48,982 nucleotides of DNA from assembly GCA_030651035.1 (NCBI GenBank), contig JAUSCK010000261.1, forward strand, positions 1-48,982. Direction: 5' to 3'. The position numbers and the translations under genes are program-made. The DNA comes from Elusimicrobiota bacterium (lineage in GTDB: Bacteria > Elusimicrobiota > Elusimicrobia > Elusimicrobiales > UBA9959). The first letter of the stretch is position 1, and each line of letters opens with the position of its first letter. The notes beneath the pieces are model-generated. The model was not told the origin of the DNA and made no database searches. It saw nothing but the letters and a program-made list of their open reading frames with translations. Of this stretch, positions 24,339-33,057 are shown one piece after another.

Positions 24339-25451
24339 ATGAAAATAAAACCCTTCAAGCTGGAACGGTACTTCGCCAAGCACGAATTCTCGGCGCCTTA
24401 CCTGCTGAGCAGTTCGGACTGCGAACCCGTAATGTTATCCGAGCTGCTCGCGCTGGCCGACGGGGACTGCCTGGCTTTATGGAATAATTTAAGGCTGGCC
24501 TATACCGAATCGCAGGGGCATCCCCTGCTGCGCGAAGAGATCTCGAAAATGTATGCCGGCATCTCCAAGGAAGACCTCCTCGTGCTGGTGCCGGAGGAGG
24601 GGATCTTCGCCGCCATGAACGTGCTGCTGGAAAGCGGGGACCATATCGTCTGCACGTTTCCCGGCTACCAGTCCCTGTACCAGGTCGCCGAAAGCAATAA
24701 TTGCCGCGTGTCCAAATGGCTGCCGGGGAAAAACCTGGAATTTAACGTCGAGGACCTGTTCGCCCTGCTTACCGACAGGACGAAGCTTATCGTCATCAAC
24801 TTCCCGCACAACCCCACCGGCGGCATGATCTCGCGGTCCGATCTTGAAAAAATAATCGAGACCGCGAGAAAAAGGAACATCACGGTATTTTCGGACGAGA
24901 TGTACCGGCTGCTGGAATACGATGAAAAAGACCGCCTGCCCTCCGTGTGCGAGCTCTACGAGAACGGGGTTTCTCTGAGCGGCTTAAGCAAGACCTTCGG
25001 GCTGCCCGGGCTGCGCATAGGCTGGCTGGCTACCCGCAATAAAGCCATACAGGGCGAACTGGCGGCCTTCAAAGACTACACCACCATCTGCAGCAGCGCC
25101 CCGAGCGAGGTGCTCGGCATCATGGCCCTGCGCAACAAAGAAAAGCTCAGGGACAACAGCCTGGGGATCATCCGCGGCAACCTCGCGCTTATCGAGGCTT
25201 TTGCAGCGCGCCAGTCCGGCTGGCTGGACTGGAAAACCCCGAAGGCCGGCTCCATCGCTTTCCCCGGGATCCGCATCAAGGAAAGCGCCGCCGATTTTTG
25301 CGAACAGCTGGTCAGGGAGAAGGGGATAATGCTGCTCCCCTCCGAAGTGTACGACTATAGCAGGAAATGCGTAAGGTTCGGCTTCGGAAGAAAGAGCCTC
25401 CCGGAGATCCTTCCCATGTTCGAGGCCTATATCACCCAAAAAGGATATTAA
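24339..25451 (+). CDS. PLP-dependent aminotransferase (class I/II fold)
   Basis: 370 aa, fold-type I aminotransferase. Lys218 in SGLSKTFGLPGLRIGW binds PLP; NFPHNPTGG (154-162) and FSDEMYR (185-191, Asp186) are the other cofactor motifs. The N-terminus (KLERYFAKHEFSAPYLLSSS) lacks the usual 'basic amino acid' arm of AspC. The substrate is not evident; relatives include amino acid modifying enzymes of secondary metabolism (capreomycidine synthase-like) as well as general transaminases. The start at 24339 is the first ATG after a terminator and lacks a strong ribosome site, so it may be leaderless or have another start. A bidirectional terminator separates it from the converging symporter. Confidence 0.9.
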   Translation: MKIKPFKLERYFAKHEFSAPYLLSSSDCEPVMLSELLALADGDCLALWNNLRLAYTESQGHPLLREEISKMYAGISKEDLLVLVPEEGIFAAMNVLLESGDHIVCTFPGYQSLYQVAESNNCRVSKWLPGKNLEFNVEDLFALLTDRTKLIVINFPHNPTGGMISRSDLEKIIETARKRNITVFSDEMYRLLEYDEKDRLPSVCELYENGVSLSGLSKTFGLPGLRIGWLATRNKAIQGELAAFKDYTTICSSAPSEVLGIMALRNKEKLRDNSLGIIRGNLALIEAFAARQSGWLDWKTPKAGSIAFPGIRIKESAADFCEQLVREKGIMLLPSEVYDYSRKCVRFGFGRKSLPEILPMFEAYITQKGY

Positions 25452-25483
25452 AAAGGAGCCTAAAAAGGAGGCAGGCTCCTTTG
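25449..25483. terminator. Bidirectional terminator between aminotransferase and symporter
   Basis: AAGGAGCCT (25453-25461) pairs with AGGCTCCTT (25473-25481) around an 11-base loop. The minus strand continues with TTTTT, the plus strand with TTTG, so it serves the symporter best and perhaps both. Confidence 0.75.
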
Positions 25484-25491
25484 TTAGTTAA

Positions 25492-26889
25492 TCAGGTTTT
25501 CTGCGTCCTCAATAATTCAAAACCCTCGCTCCGCGCCACGAAAGTGGCCGCGGTCAGGTCCCCCGCGACGTTCAGCGTGGTGCGGCACATGTCCAGGATC
25601 CGGTCTACGCCCAGGATGATAGCGATCAGGGCCGGGTTGACGCCGACCATCGCCAGGATCCCGATGATGAAAGGGATGGAGCCCGAAGGGACGCCGGCGG
25701 TCCCGATGCCGCCGAGGATGGCCAGGTAGACCACGGTGAGCTGCTGCACCAGCGAAAGGTCCACCCCGGCCAGCTGCGCGAGGAACAGCACCGTCACGCC
25801 CTCATAAAGCGCGGTACCGTTCTGGTTCGCCGTCGCGCCGACCGTCAGCACGAAGCTGTTTATCTCCGGAGGCACGCCCAGGTTCTCCGCGCTCACGCGC
25901 AGGGCCGTGGGCAGCGTGGCGTTGGAGGACGAGGTGGAGAACGCGGTGAGGAGCACCGTCCTGATGCGCCGGAAAAAATCCACGGGGTTTAGCCCGGAAA
26001 GGAAATAGACCGAGAGCGAATACACGCCGAACATGTGGAGGGAGAGCCCGAGCAGGACCGTCGCGACGAACCATCCCAGCGTGCCGAGGAGCTCTATGCC
26101 GAAATGCGCGACGTTAGTGAAGATAAGGCAGGCGACGGCGTACGGCGCGAATTTCATCACGATATCTATGATCTTCGTGGTGATCGCGAAGAGCCCCTCC
26201 ATCGCCCCCACGAAAGGGGCGGAGACCGGCTTCGGAAGAAGGGTCGTAGCCACGCCGATTATCAGCGCGAAGAACATCAGGTGAAGCATGTCCGGGGATT
26301 CTTTGGCGACGGAGTTCAGGATATTGCGCGGTACCGCCGTTCTTACCACGGACATCAAAGGGGAGTCCTCCGCCGCCGCCTCGGCGCGCTTCTTCTGGGC
26401 GTCGACTTCCTTCGTGGCCTGCATGCCGAATTGCTGCTGCATCCTCGCGGCTATCTCCGGCGCTATCCTCTTTCCGGGGCGGATGGTGTTCGCGAGCCCG
26501 AGGCCGATCACCACGGAGATAGCGGAGATAGCCAGGCAGTAAGCGAAGGACTTGAAGCCTATGCGGCCCAGTTTGCGTATATCCCCTATCCCGGCCACTC
26601 CCACCACGAGCGACGAGAAGACCAGGGGCACAACTATCATCAGGAGCAGGTTCAGGAAAAGCTGTCCGACCGGCTCGGTGAAATTCTTTATGAATTTTTC
26701 CAGCCCTGCGGTGTTGCCTGCCGCGTAATGGTTCGCCGCTACTCCGGAGATCGCGCCCACGATGAGGCCGATAAGGATCTTCGTGTGAAGAGCCAGTCCC
26801 CTGGGCTTGTCGTGCGTGCGGTCGTCCAGGTCGGTGCGCAGCTCCTGTTCAAAAGCGTCGGGGCTTAGCGGTTTGTCCTTGTTCCTCAT
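25492..26889 (-). CDS. Dicarboxylate/amino acid:cation symporter (DAACS family)
   Basis: 465 aa, glutamate/dicarboxylate symporter type. Motifs of the family are clear: the Ser-rich hairpin FSTSSSNATLP, TM7 motif ATANQNGTALYEG (NMDGT-like, here NQNGT), the second hairpin GIGTAGVPSGS, and VDRILDMCRTTLNVAGD in TM8 (Asp and Arg for substrate binding). Relatives take up glutamate, aspartate or C4-dicarboxylates with Na+ or H+. The N-terminus has a 35-residue hydrophilic extension, and an Ala/Glu-rich insertion (about 150-175, MQQQFGMQATKEVDAQKKRA) occupies an extramembrane loop. It follows the GDPD gene by 23 bases, so both probably share a transcript. Confidence 0.93.
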   Translation of the reverse strand: MRNKDKPLSPDAFEQELRTDLDDRTHDKPRGLALHTKILIGLIVGAISGVAANHYAAGNTAGLEKFIKNFTEPVGQLFLNLLLMIVVPLVFSSLVVGVAGIGDIRKLGRIGFKSFAYCLAISAISVVIGLGLANTIRPGKRIAPEIAARMQQQFGMQATKEVDAQKKRAEAAAEDSPLMSVVRTAVPRNILNSVAKESPDMLHLMFFALIIGVATTLLPKPVSAPFVGAMEGLFAITTKIIDIVMKFAPYAVACLIFTNVAHFGIELLGTLGWFVATVLLGLSLHMFGVYSLSVYFLSGLNPVDFFRRIRTVLLTAFSTSSSNATLPTALRVSAENLGVPPEINSFVLTVGATANQNGTALYEGVTVLFLAQLAGVDLSLVQQLTVVYLAILGGIGTAGVPSGSIPFIIGILAMVGVNPALIAIILGVDRILDMCRTTLNVAGDLTAATFVARSEGFELLRTQKT

Positions 26890-26912
26890 AATTGTTTAGA
26901 AAAAGAGGCTTT

Positions 26913-27794
26913 TTAGCGGAGCTTTTTTGACTTCAGGTATTCTACCAGGGCCTCGGGGTAGTCGGTTATTATAGCGTCCACGCCGGCGGCTATGGCGGCG
27001 TCCCACTCTTTTTTGGTGTTTATGGTCCACGGGGCTACCTGTATGCCGGCCGCGTGAGCTTCGTTTATGGACTCCCGGGTGACCCACTTATAATTAGGGC
27101 TCCAGATGTCCGCTTTGGCGCTTTTAAGGGCCGGCACTATATCCACCAGCTCCTCGTAGGTCAGCTGTGAGGTGCGGATGGCGGGGGCCAGCCTTTTTAT
27201 TTCCTTAAGCGTGCGCACGTCGAAGGACTGCACTATGGTCCTCTTCTCCAGCCCGTTCTTTTTCACCACATCAGCCACCAGCCTGGCAAAATCCGTGGGG
27301 GAGGGGGTAAGCTCCGGCTCGGCGGGGAAGATCTTGGTCTCTATATTGAACTCCACCTTGGCGGCGGCCTCGTAGCCTGACGCCTTAACCATGGCGAAAA
27401 CCTCGGCCAGAGTGGGGATGCGCTCGCCCGGGACGGGCAGCTGCCGGGTGAATTTGGGATTGACCAGCGAGCCGCAGTCGTATTTCTTCAGCTCGGCCAG
27501 CGTAAGCGAGCGTATCGGCACGGGTTTTTGAAGCTTATTCCCGTCCGGCCCCAGGCAGCGCTCCGGGACAATATTGGGCTCGTGGGAAATAACGATCACA
27601 TTATCCTTCGTCACGCCCATGTCCATTTCAAGCACGTCGGCTTCGGCCAGCAGAGCGGCTTCGAAGGCAGGGATGGTGTTTTCCGGTACAGTGCCGCGGC
27701 TGCCGCGGTGGCCGTGCACGGCTATTTTTACCGCCTCCTGCGCGCTCAGGGCCGGAACGCAGGATATCAGCGCCAACAGAATAATTTTTCTCAT
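26913..27794 (-). CDS. Secreted glycerophosphodiester phosphodiesterase
   Basis: 293 aa with a signal peptide (MRKIILLALISCVPALSAQ). The GDPD active site is at HGHRGSRGTVPENT (27-40): His, Arg, Glu and Asn for catalysis and metal binding, with the Glu-Met-Asp (LEMDMGVTKD) metal ligands and SHEP next. It hydrolyses glycerophosphodiesters to sn-glycerol-3-phosphate and an alcohol. Placed in the periplasm, its product could be imported by the GlpT protein encoded at 34089-35462. The DAACS symporter gene follows by 23 bases on the same strand. Confidence 0.94.
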   Translation of the reverse strand: MRKIILLALISCVPALSAQEAVKIAVHGHRGSRGTVPENTIPAFEAALLAEADVLEMDMGVTKDNVIVISHEPNIVPERCLGPDGNKLQKPVPIRSLTLAELKKYDCGSLVNPKFTRQLPVPGERIPTLAEVFAMVKASGYEAAAKVEFNIETKIFPAEPELTPSPTDFARLVADVVKKNGLEKRTIVQSFDVRTLKEIKRLAPAIRTSQLTYEELVDIVPALKSAKADIWSPNYKWVTRESINEAHAAGIQVAPWTINTKKEWDAAIAAGVDAIITDYPEALVEYLKSKKLR

Positions 27795-27861
27795 AGTTCA
27801 ATAATAGGATATTCCCGCCGTCCTGTGGAAGGCGCGCCGCGCCGCAGGCACAAAATAAAAA

Positions 27862-27881
27862 TGGGAAGATCCCTCTTCCCG
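27862..27881 (-). terminator. Terminator after the small membrane protein gene (minus strand)
   Basis: GGGAAGA / TCTTCCC stem (27863-27880) with a GGGA loop (minus sense). The minus strand continues ATTTTTATTTTG. Confidence 0.78.
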
Positions 27882-27907
27882 TCTTCAGCTCCCGGCGATA
27901 TTATGTT

Positions 27908-28126
27908 TCAACTGAAGAAAAGGAATACGCAGACCGCTGCCAACAGGGCACCGGCCCAGGAAGCCACCGTCGACACGTAAGAAGCTATGCCCCGGGCGGT
28001 GACCATGGTCGCGGGTATAAAAGTCGGCTCTTCCGACGAGAATTTTTTAGCGAAGTACCTGCCGGCAAAAAAAAGTCCCGCACCCGCCGCGGCCATTAAC
28101 AAAATTGTGAGCTGCTGTGTGGTCAT
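27908..28126 (-). CDS. Small two-helix membrane protein
   Basis: 72 aa with an N-terminal hydrophobic helix (about 6-23, LTILLMAAAGAGLFFAGRYF) and a C-terminal one (about 50-70, VASWAGALLAAVCVFLFF), joined by a short polar loop. CGGAGATACA before the ATG is a good ribosome site. It follows the HEVVH protein gene by 18 bases and ends in a terminator, so the two form a pair. Small membrane proteins beside secreted toxin-like genes can be immunity proteins; here that is only a hypothesis from position and size. Confidence 0.68.
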   Translation of the reverse strand: MTTQQLTILLMAAAGAGLFFAGRYFAKKFSSEEPTFIPATMVTARGIASYVSTVASWAGALLAAVCVFLFFS

Positions 28127-28144
28127 TGTATCTCCGGAAGATAA

Positions 28145-29893
28145 TTACTCTGAATATAGGACCGCGTTGCTTCCCTGCACCACCCCTTTCGCGCCGACGC
28201 CCAGGTTGGCCGCTATCTGGGCCTGGCTGGTGCCGAGCAGGCTGGGGATATACCCGTATATTCTTGAGCCGATCGAGACGGCGGCGTCCGGAACGGTCCC
28301 GTTGGTCAGGGCCGTTTCGAAAGAGCCCACGTTTTTGGCCAGCGCGGACATGTACCCGGAGCCCTCGGTGCCGAGCAGCTTGGTCGCCTCTTTGGCGAAC
28401 ATCTCGTGCTGGGCATAGGCGACTTTCTCGAAGGCGCTTATCGAGCCTTCCGCGGCGGTGCCCAGCGTGGCCCGGGTCTGCACCTGCTGGACCACATGCA
28501 CTACTTCGTGCGCCTTGCCCACCGTGCCGTTGTAGACCACGTTGCTGGCTGTCCCGACGCTTTCCCCTATGCGCCCGCCCTGCGCTACTTCCACGCCGTA
28601 GCGCTTGCCCACTTCGGTCACGCCTTTAACCACGTCGTCGGAGTTGGCGGAGGCCTTGATGACGGCGTTTATTTCCTTCGCTACTGCCTTGGCCGTGGAA
28701 GCCTCAGCTTTGACCATGCCGGTTACCGCCGAGCCGGCCTTGGCGACCTTTATCAAACCATCTCCCGCCTTGGCGCTCTTGAGCAGGTTGGCGCCCGGTA
28801 TGAAAGTCACGGCCGCCAGAGCCCCGTCCTTGGCCAATATCGCCCCGTCTTTAAAGAGAGTACCGGTGCTCGCGCCGTTCTTGTAATCGACTTTCAGGGT
28901 CTGGTAGGAGGTTTCGGTGTCCGCCAGGCTGCTGAAGGAAATGAGGCCCTGCGCGGTCTTCGCGGTGTATTTCGTCAGGCCCGCCATAAAACCTTTCTTG
29001 CCTTCCTGTTCTTTTTCCAGGTCTTTCCACCAGGTCTTGGCGTAGGAGGCGGGGCCCCTGTCGACCTCGGCCGGCATAGTATGCTTAACCGCGGGCGCGG
29101 CGGGTTTCGGCTGTGTTTTAGGAGCGTCGCCCGGGAGCTGCGGGGGGGCGTAATGCTTGACCGTGGTCGCGTTGGACCCCTTCTTTTCTCCGGGGCCGAC
29201 TTTACTGCCGCTTACATAGTTTTTTCCGCCGGAGGCGGAAGGATCTTCGCCGGAGCCTTTTGAACCGTCATAGAAGCCTGATAGACCGCCCCCTGTCAGG
29301 GCGGCGGGGTTTTTTCCCGCAAAATTATTAAGTTTTGAGCCGGAGCCGCTCGCCTTCCATTCCGTGCCTTTTTTCCCCTTGTTCTTTTCCACGGCTGCCT
29401 TCCCTATCTTTATGGATTTAAGCCCGGAGATGGCGTCAGGGGTAAGGTAATAGTTCAGCGTGGCCAGGTCGGCTTCTTCCAGGCCGGGGCCGCGGGCTTT
29501 AGCCAGATACTGCTTGAGGGAAGAAAATTTTTGCCGGACCCAGCTGCCCTTGTCCTCTCCGAGCCACAGCGACACGGCCTGCGCGTCCTCCGACTGGTAG
29601 GAGTCCAGGTAGGACTGCAATTCCTCCAGGTCCCATTTGGGAACGATCGCGGAGTAATATTGCCGCACCTCGAGCAGGCGCGCGCGCGAGGGCTCCAGCG
29701 CCGCCCGCAGTTCCTTGTCCTGCTTTGCCGGCGGCAGAGCGTCCCAGGTTTCAGTGGTGAATTTTTCGGTTTCCGTGAAATAGTTGAATTTGAGGCGGTG
29801 GTCTTCGTCGTTCCAGGGTATTCTTTCATCCTGCCCCGCCGAAGGCAGCGCTGATAATGCCAGCACAAGAAACGCAAGAAGAGGGCGGATCAT
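28145..29893 (-). CDS. Secreted protein with HEVVH zincin motif
   Basis: 582 aa with a Sec signal peptide (about 1-20, LPSAGQ). Residues 160-290 are a Gly/Ser/Lys/Pro-rich linker. Residues about 350-410 (VTFIPGANLLKSAKAGDGLI) resemble the helical pre-toxin segments of polymorphic toxins. The C-terminal domain has HEVVH at 462-466 inside AHEVVHVVQQVQTRA, the HExxH zinc signature in the flavour of DUF4157-type (eCIS-linked) metallopeptidases, with E489 as a possible third ligand. I cannot name the family. It could be a secreted peptidase or toxin; the small membrane protein gene follows immediately. Confidence 0.75.
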   Translation of the reverse strand: MIRPLLAFLVLALSALPSAGQDERIPWNDEDHRLKFNYFTETEKFTTETWDALPPAKQDKELRAALEPSRARLLEVRQYYSAIVPKWDLEELQSYLDSYQSEDAQAVSLWLGEDKGSWVRQKFSSLKQYLAKARGPGLEEADLATLNYYLTPDAISGLKSIKIGKAAVEKNKGKKGTEWKASGSGSKLNNFAGKNPAALTGGGLSGFYDGSKGSGEDPSASGGKNYVSGSKVGPGEKKGSNATTVKHYAPPQLPGDAPKTQPKPAAPAVKHTMPAEVDRGPASYAKTWWKDLEKEQEGKKGFMAGLTKYTAKTAQGLISFSSLADTETSYQTLKVDYKNGASTGTLFKDGAILAKDGALAAVTFIPGANLLKSAKAGDGLIKVAKAGSAVTGMVKAEASTAKAVAKEINAVIKASANSDDVVKGVTEVGKRYGVEVAQGGRIGESVGTASNVVYNGTVGKAHEVVHVVQQVQTRATLGTAAEGSISAFEKVAYAQHEMFAKEATKLLGTEGSGYMSALAKNVGSFETALTNGTVPDAAVSIGSRIYGYIPSLLGTSQAQIAANLGVGAKGVVQGSNAVLYSE

Positions 29894-29972
29894 AATTTAG
29901 TCCCCGGCACCGGCGGATATGTATGCCTCTACCTTACAGTTTACCTCATGGATGCCGGTTGTCAAGGGCCGG

Positions 29973-32117
29973 TCAGATGTTCTTGCCGCCGGTATTTTTC
30001 GCCTGGCTAAGACGGAATTCCTTCCGCTCCTTCTCCAGCTGCGCATGGAATTCCTTCTCCCGCGCCGCCATTTCGGCTTTAAGGTTTTCTTTTTCGCCCC
30101 TGCTCTTTTCCAGTTCCCGGTCCAGATGGGCGATCTGTCGGTTCTTTTCGTCCAATTCCAGGCGTAAAAGCTCCAGCCGGCGCCGGAAATCCTCTTTATT
30201 TTTGGCCATCTCTTCCGTGATGCTCTTTATGGTGCCTTTCAGGACCTCGAGCTCTTCCCTGTTCTCCATGAGGGCGGAGGCCGCGGATTTGGAATAAATT
30301 TCCTGCTCCGTTAATTTTACCAGGCCGGAATCCCGCTGCGCTTTGATCACGGCGTTCTCGTCCCGGATCTTCTCAACTTCAAGGCCAGTTTCATCCACCT
30401 CGCGCTGAAGGCGCTTGATGTTTTCGCTCAGGTCCCGTATCTCTTCCTGGGCTTTTTTGTGTTCGGTTTTGGCTTCTGTCCTTTCACTGTCCAGCCGGGC
30501 CCTGAATTCCGCGGCCTTGCTCCGGAGCTCGAGGGAAAGGAGCTCGATCTCGATCTTTTCCTTATTCACCTCCTCTCTTACGGAGGCGTTGAGCCCGTCC
30601 AATTTCAGCAGGCGCGCTTCGTAATCCGCCTTTAGCGCGTCATGCTTGTTCAGGAGGGTCTGGATCTGGTAGCCCGATTGGGCCAGTTCCGCCGCTTTTT
30701 GCCGGAGGGTGTCTCTCAGCGCCTCGACCTCGTTCAACAGCCCCTTTTCCGCTTCGGCCACTCCGAATTCCATCTTTTCCAGAGTGAGCCTGAACTCCAC
30801 GCGCTCCTTGTCCAGTGCGGCCTTTAATTCCGCGGCCTTGCCCAGGAGCTCGTGCGAGAGAGCCAGGTTCTCCTCTTTCTGCTTTTTCAGCTCTTCCCTG
30901 AGTGAGGCGGCCAGCGCCTCCTTGCCGGCCGCTTCGGATCTGGCGGTCTCTATTTCGTTCTTGTAAATGTCTTCCTTCTCTTTGAGAGCGCGGAGCAGGC
31001 GCCCTTCATAATCTTCCTTGCGGGCCACATTTTTATCCAGGAGGGCTTGAATTTCAGCGCCCGAGCGGGATGCTTCCGCCGCTTTCTGCCGGAGGCTTTC
31101 TCTCAGCGCCTCAACCTCGCCCATAAGCCCCTTTTCCGCTTCGGCCGCGCTGCATTCCATCTTTTCGAGAGTGAGCCTGAGATCCGCGCGTTCCTTGTCC
31201 AGCGCGGCCTTGAATTCCGCGGCCCTGCCCAGGAGTTCATGAGAGAGGTTCACGTTCTCCTCTTTCTGCTTTTTCAGTTCTTCCCTGAGCGAGGCGGCCA
31301 GCGCCTCTTTGCCGGCCGCTTCGGATCTTGCGGCCGCAACTTCGTTCGCGTAAATTTCCTCTTTTCCCTTGAGAGCTTGAAGCAGGCGCCCTTCATCGTT
31401 ATCTTTGAGCTCCGCATACTTGTTCAGGAGGGTTTTAGTTTCCGCGTCCGAGCGGGCCGCTTCCGCCGCTTTTTGCCGGAGGCTTTCTCTCAGCGCTTCG
31501 GCCTCGCCTTTAAGCGCCTTTTCCCCGTCGGCCGCGCTTTCTTCCATTTTTTCAAAATTGAGCATGAACTCCGCGCGTTCCTTGTCCAGCGCGGCCTTGA
31601 ATTCCGCGGCCTTGGCCAGGAGCTTGTGAGAGAGATTTCCGTTCTCCTCTTTCTGCTTTTTCAGCTCTTCCCTGAGCGTGACCACCGCGGCTTCCTCGTC
31701 GGCCGCTTCGGACTTGGCGGCCGCTACCTCGTTCTTGAAAACTTCTTCCTTCTCCCTGAGGGAGCGGGTCAGGCGCTGATTAAAGGTGCTCAGTTCATCC
31801 AGCTTCAGCAGGCGCCCTTGATAGTCACCCTCGAGCGCATCGTACTTCTCCCTGAGCGCTTTGAATTCCGCGGAGCTGCTTCCCAAGGCAGCTTCCAGCT
31901 TTTCTTTTTCCAAATTCCGCTTTTTCAGTTCTTCGCTCAGCGAGGAGACGCTGTCGGCTTTGGCGCTCAGTTCCGTCTTCAAAGTTTCAATTTCGACTTC
32001 GTCGGCGTCCTCTTTATCTTTCAGCTCGTCCAGGACCTGGGATTCCTCGGACAGCTGCTTTTGCATCTGCTTGAGCTTCCCGAGGGCCTTGCTTAAAATA
32101 TTATTTTTTTTAACCAT
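29973..32117 (-). CDS. Large coiled-coil protein with internal tandem repeats
   Basis: 714 aa, almost entirely charged coiled coil (E, K, L, A, R) with no signal peptide or membrane helix. The central part holds three tandem copies of a 129-residue unit, each with LREELKKQKEEN, then LSHELLG and LDKER blocks, in exact register at the DNA level (387-bp period). The start is at 32117 because a strong promoter -10 lies at 32193-32201, right before an alternative ATG at 32192, which would leave no room for a transcript. No clear family; the structure suggests a scaffold or SMC-like rod without an ATPase head. Confidence 0.8.
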   Translation of the reverse strand: MVKKNNILSKALGKLKQMQKQLSEESQVLDELKDKEDADEVEIETLKTELSAKADSVSSLSEELKKRNLEKEKLEAALGSSSAEFKALREKYDALEGDYQGRLLKLDELSTFNQRLTRSLREKEEVFKNEVAAAKSEAADEEAAVVTLREELKKQKEENGNLSHKLLAKAAEFKAALDKERAEFMLNFEKMEESAADGEKALKGEAEALRESLRQKAAEAARSDAETKTLLNKYAELKDNDEGRLLQALKGKEEIYANEVAAARSEAAGKEALAASLREELKKQKEENVNLSHELLGRAAEFKAALDKERADLRLTLEKMECSAAEAEKGLMGEVEALRESLRQKAAEASRSGAEIQALLDKNVARKEDYEGRLLRALKEKEDIYKNEIETARSEAAGKEALAASLREELKKQKEENLALSHELLGKAAELKAALDKERVEFRLTLEKMEFGVAEAEKGLLNEVEALRDTLRQKAAELAQSGYQIQTLLNKHDALKADYEARLLKLDGLNASVREEVNKEKIEIELLSLELRSKAAEFRARLDSERTEAKTEHKKAQEEIRDLSENIKRLQREVDETGLEVEKIRDENAVIKAQRDSGLVKLTEQEIYSKSAASALMENREELEVLKGTIKSITEEMAKNKEDFRRRLELLRLELDEKNRQIAHLDRELEKSRGEKENLKAEMAAREKEFHAQLEKERKEFRLSQAKNTGGKNI
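30640..31800 (-). repeat. Three in-frame direct repeats with 387-bp period
   Basis: The sequence TCCTCTTTCTGCTTTTTCAG starts at 30871, 31258 and 31645 (+ strand), with exact steps of 387 bases, and the flanking DNA is alike over most of the period. The units encode the 129-residue coiled-coil repeat and must have arisen by recent duplication. Confidence 0.85.
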
Positions 32118-32192
32118 AAAAAGGTATAACCAAGTGCCCGGGCTAGATCCTGAAGAATTGCTCCCGGTTCCCACTTTATCCGTACAACTCAT

Positions 32193-32221
32193 ATTATATC
32201 AACGGGGAGGGGTACTGGCAA
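32193..32221 (-). promoter_or_regulatory. Promoter of the coiled-coil gene
   Basis: On the minus strand TTGCCA (32221-32216) and an extended -10 TGATATAAT (32201-32193) are 17 bases apart. Transcription would start near 32186, well before the ATG at 32117. Confidence 0.78.
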
Positions 32222-32239
32222 CATCAGGGGCTGCCGCCT

Positions 32240-32275
32240 TTGCCTTTCGCGGCCGTATGGTGTAAACTTTAACTA
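32240..32275 (+). promoter_or_regulatory. Possible leaderless promoter of tatD
   Basis: TTGCCT (32240-32245), 17-base spacer, TAAACT (32263-32268). The expected transcript start falls at or next to the ATG at 32275, and no ribosome site is seen. Confidence 0.5.
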
Positions 32276-33057
32276 TGAAAAGCCCGCTTTTTGACGCCCA
32301 TGACCATCTGCAGGATTACCCGTCCAAGGCCGAGTCCGCCGAGGCGCTGCGGCTGGCCGCCGAGGCCGGAGTTGAATTGATGCTGTGCAACGGCACCAGC
32401 CCCGGCGACTGGGAGCAGGTGCTGGACCTTGCCGCGGAGCACAAGGGGGTTGTGCCGTGCTTCGGCCTTCATCCCTGGTTTCTCAGGGAAAGCCCCCCAG
32501 GCTGGCTTGAGGGGCTTGAAAGTTTTCTTGTGCGCGTTCCCTCCTGCGTGGGCGAAATAGGCCTGGACGGCGGAAAAAACGCCACCGGCCTGGCGCGGCA
32601 GGAAGGCGTTTTTGCCGTTCAGCTGAGGCTGGCCAAAAGACTTGGCCGGCCAGCCTGCCTGCACTGCGTAAAGGCCTGGGGCAGGATGCTGGAGATAATT
32701 AAAGAAGAGAAGCCCGGCCCTTTCATGCTCCACTCTTACGGGGGCCCGGCCGAGATGGTGGCGGAGTTCGCCTCACTGGGCGCGTATTTTTCTTTCAGCG
32801 GCGCCATACTGGACGCCAAAAGGGAAAAACTGCGCCGGTCACTTTCAGCCGTTCCGGCTGAGAGGCTGCTTTTCGAGACGGAAGCTCCGGACGCCGACGC
32901 CCCAGGCTGGCGCGCCGGGCCGGCCGGTATCGTGGAAGTGGTTTCAGCGGCCGCAGTTATATTGGGCAGGCCGGCGGAAGAAATTGCCGCGCTGTCTTGG
33001 GCCAACGGCAATAAATTTGTCGGTGATATCCGCACCTTAAAAAACGGCAACCCGTAG
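32275..33057 (+). CDS. TatD-family metal-dependent hydrolase/DNase
   Basis: 260 aa with the TatD metal site DAHDHL (residues 7-12), a central GEIGLDGG (metal ligand Glu, about 93-100), CLHCVKAWG, LHSYGG and the C-terminal FETEAPDADAPG with the Asp ligand. TatD enzymes are Mg-dependent 3'-5' exonucleases or deoxyribonucleases with roles in DNA repair and turnover. The sequence is slightly shorter than E. coli TatD and the usual 'DTHCHL' start is DAHDHL, so it is a divergent member. Its stop abuts that of the convergent small-protein gene (33057/33058), leaving no spacer for a terminator. Confidence 0.9.
   Translation: MKSPLFDAHDHLQDYPSKAESAEALRLAAEAGVELMLCNGTSPGDWEQVLDLAAEHKGVVPCFGLHPWFLRESPPGWLEGLESFLVRVPSCVGEIGLDGGKNATGLARQEGVFAVQLRLAKRLGRPACLHCVKAWGRMLEIIKEEKPGPFMLHSYGGPAEMVAEFASLGAYFSFSGAILDAKREKLRRSLSAVPAERLLFETEAPDADAPGWRAGPAGIVEVVSAAAVILGRPAEEIAALSWANGNKFVGDIRTLKNGNP

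Noticed and set aside
30640-31800. Regular repeats taken as CRISPR or minisatellite
   Set aside because: The 387-bp period is in frame and encodes a coiled coil; there are no spacer-like unique segments.
32118-32192. Upstream ATG (32192) as start of the coiled-coil gene
   Set aside because: It lies directly beside the -10 of a strong promoter, so the transcript would start downstream of it.
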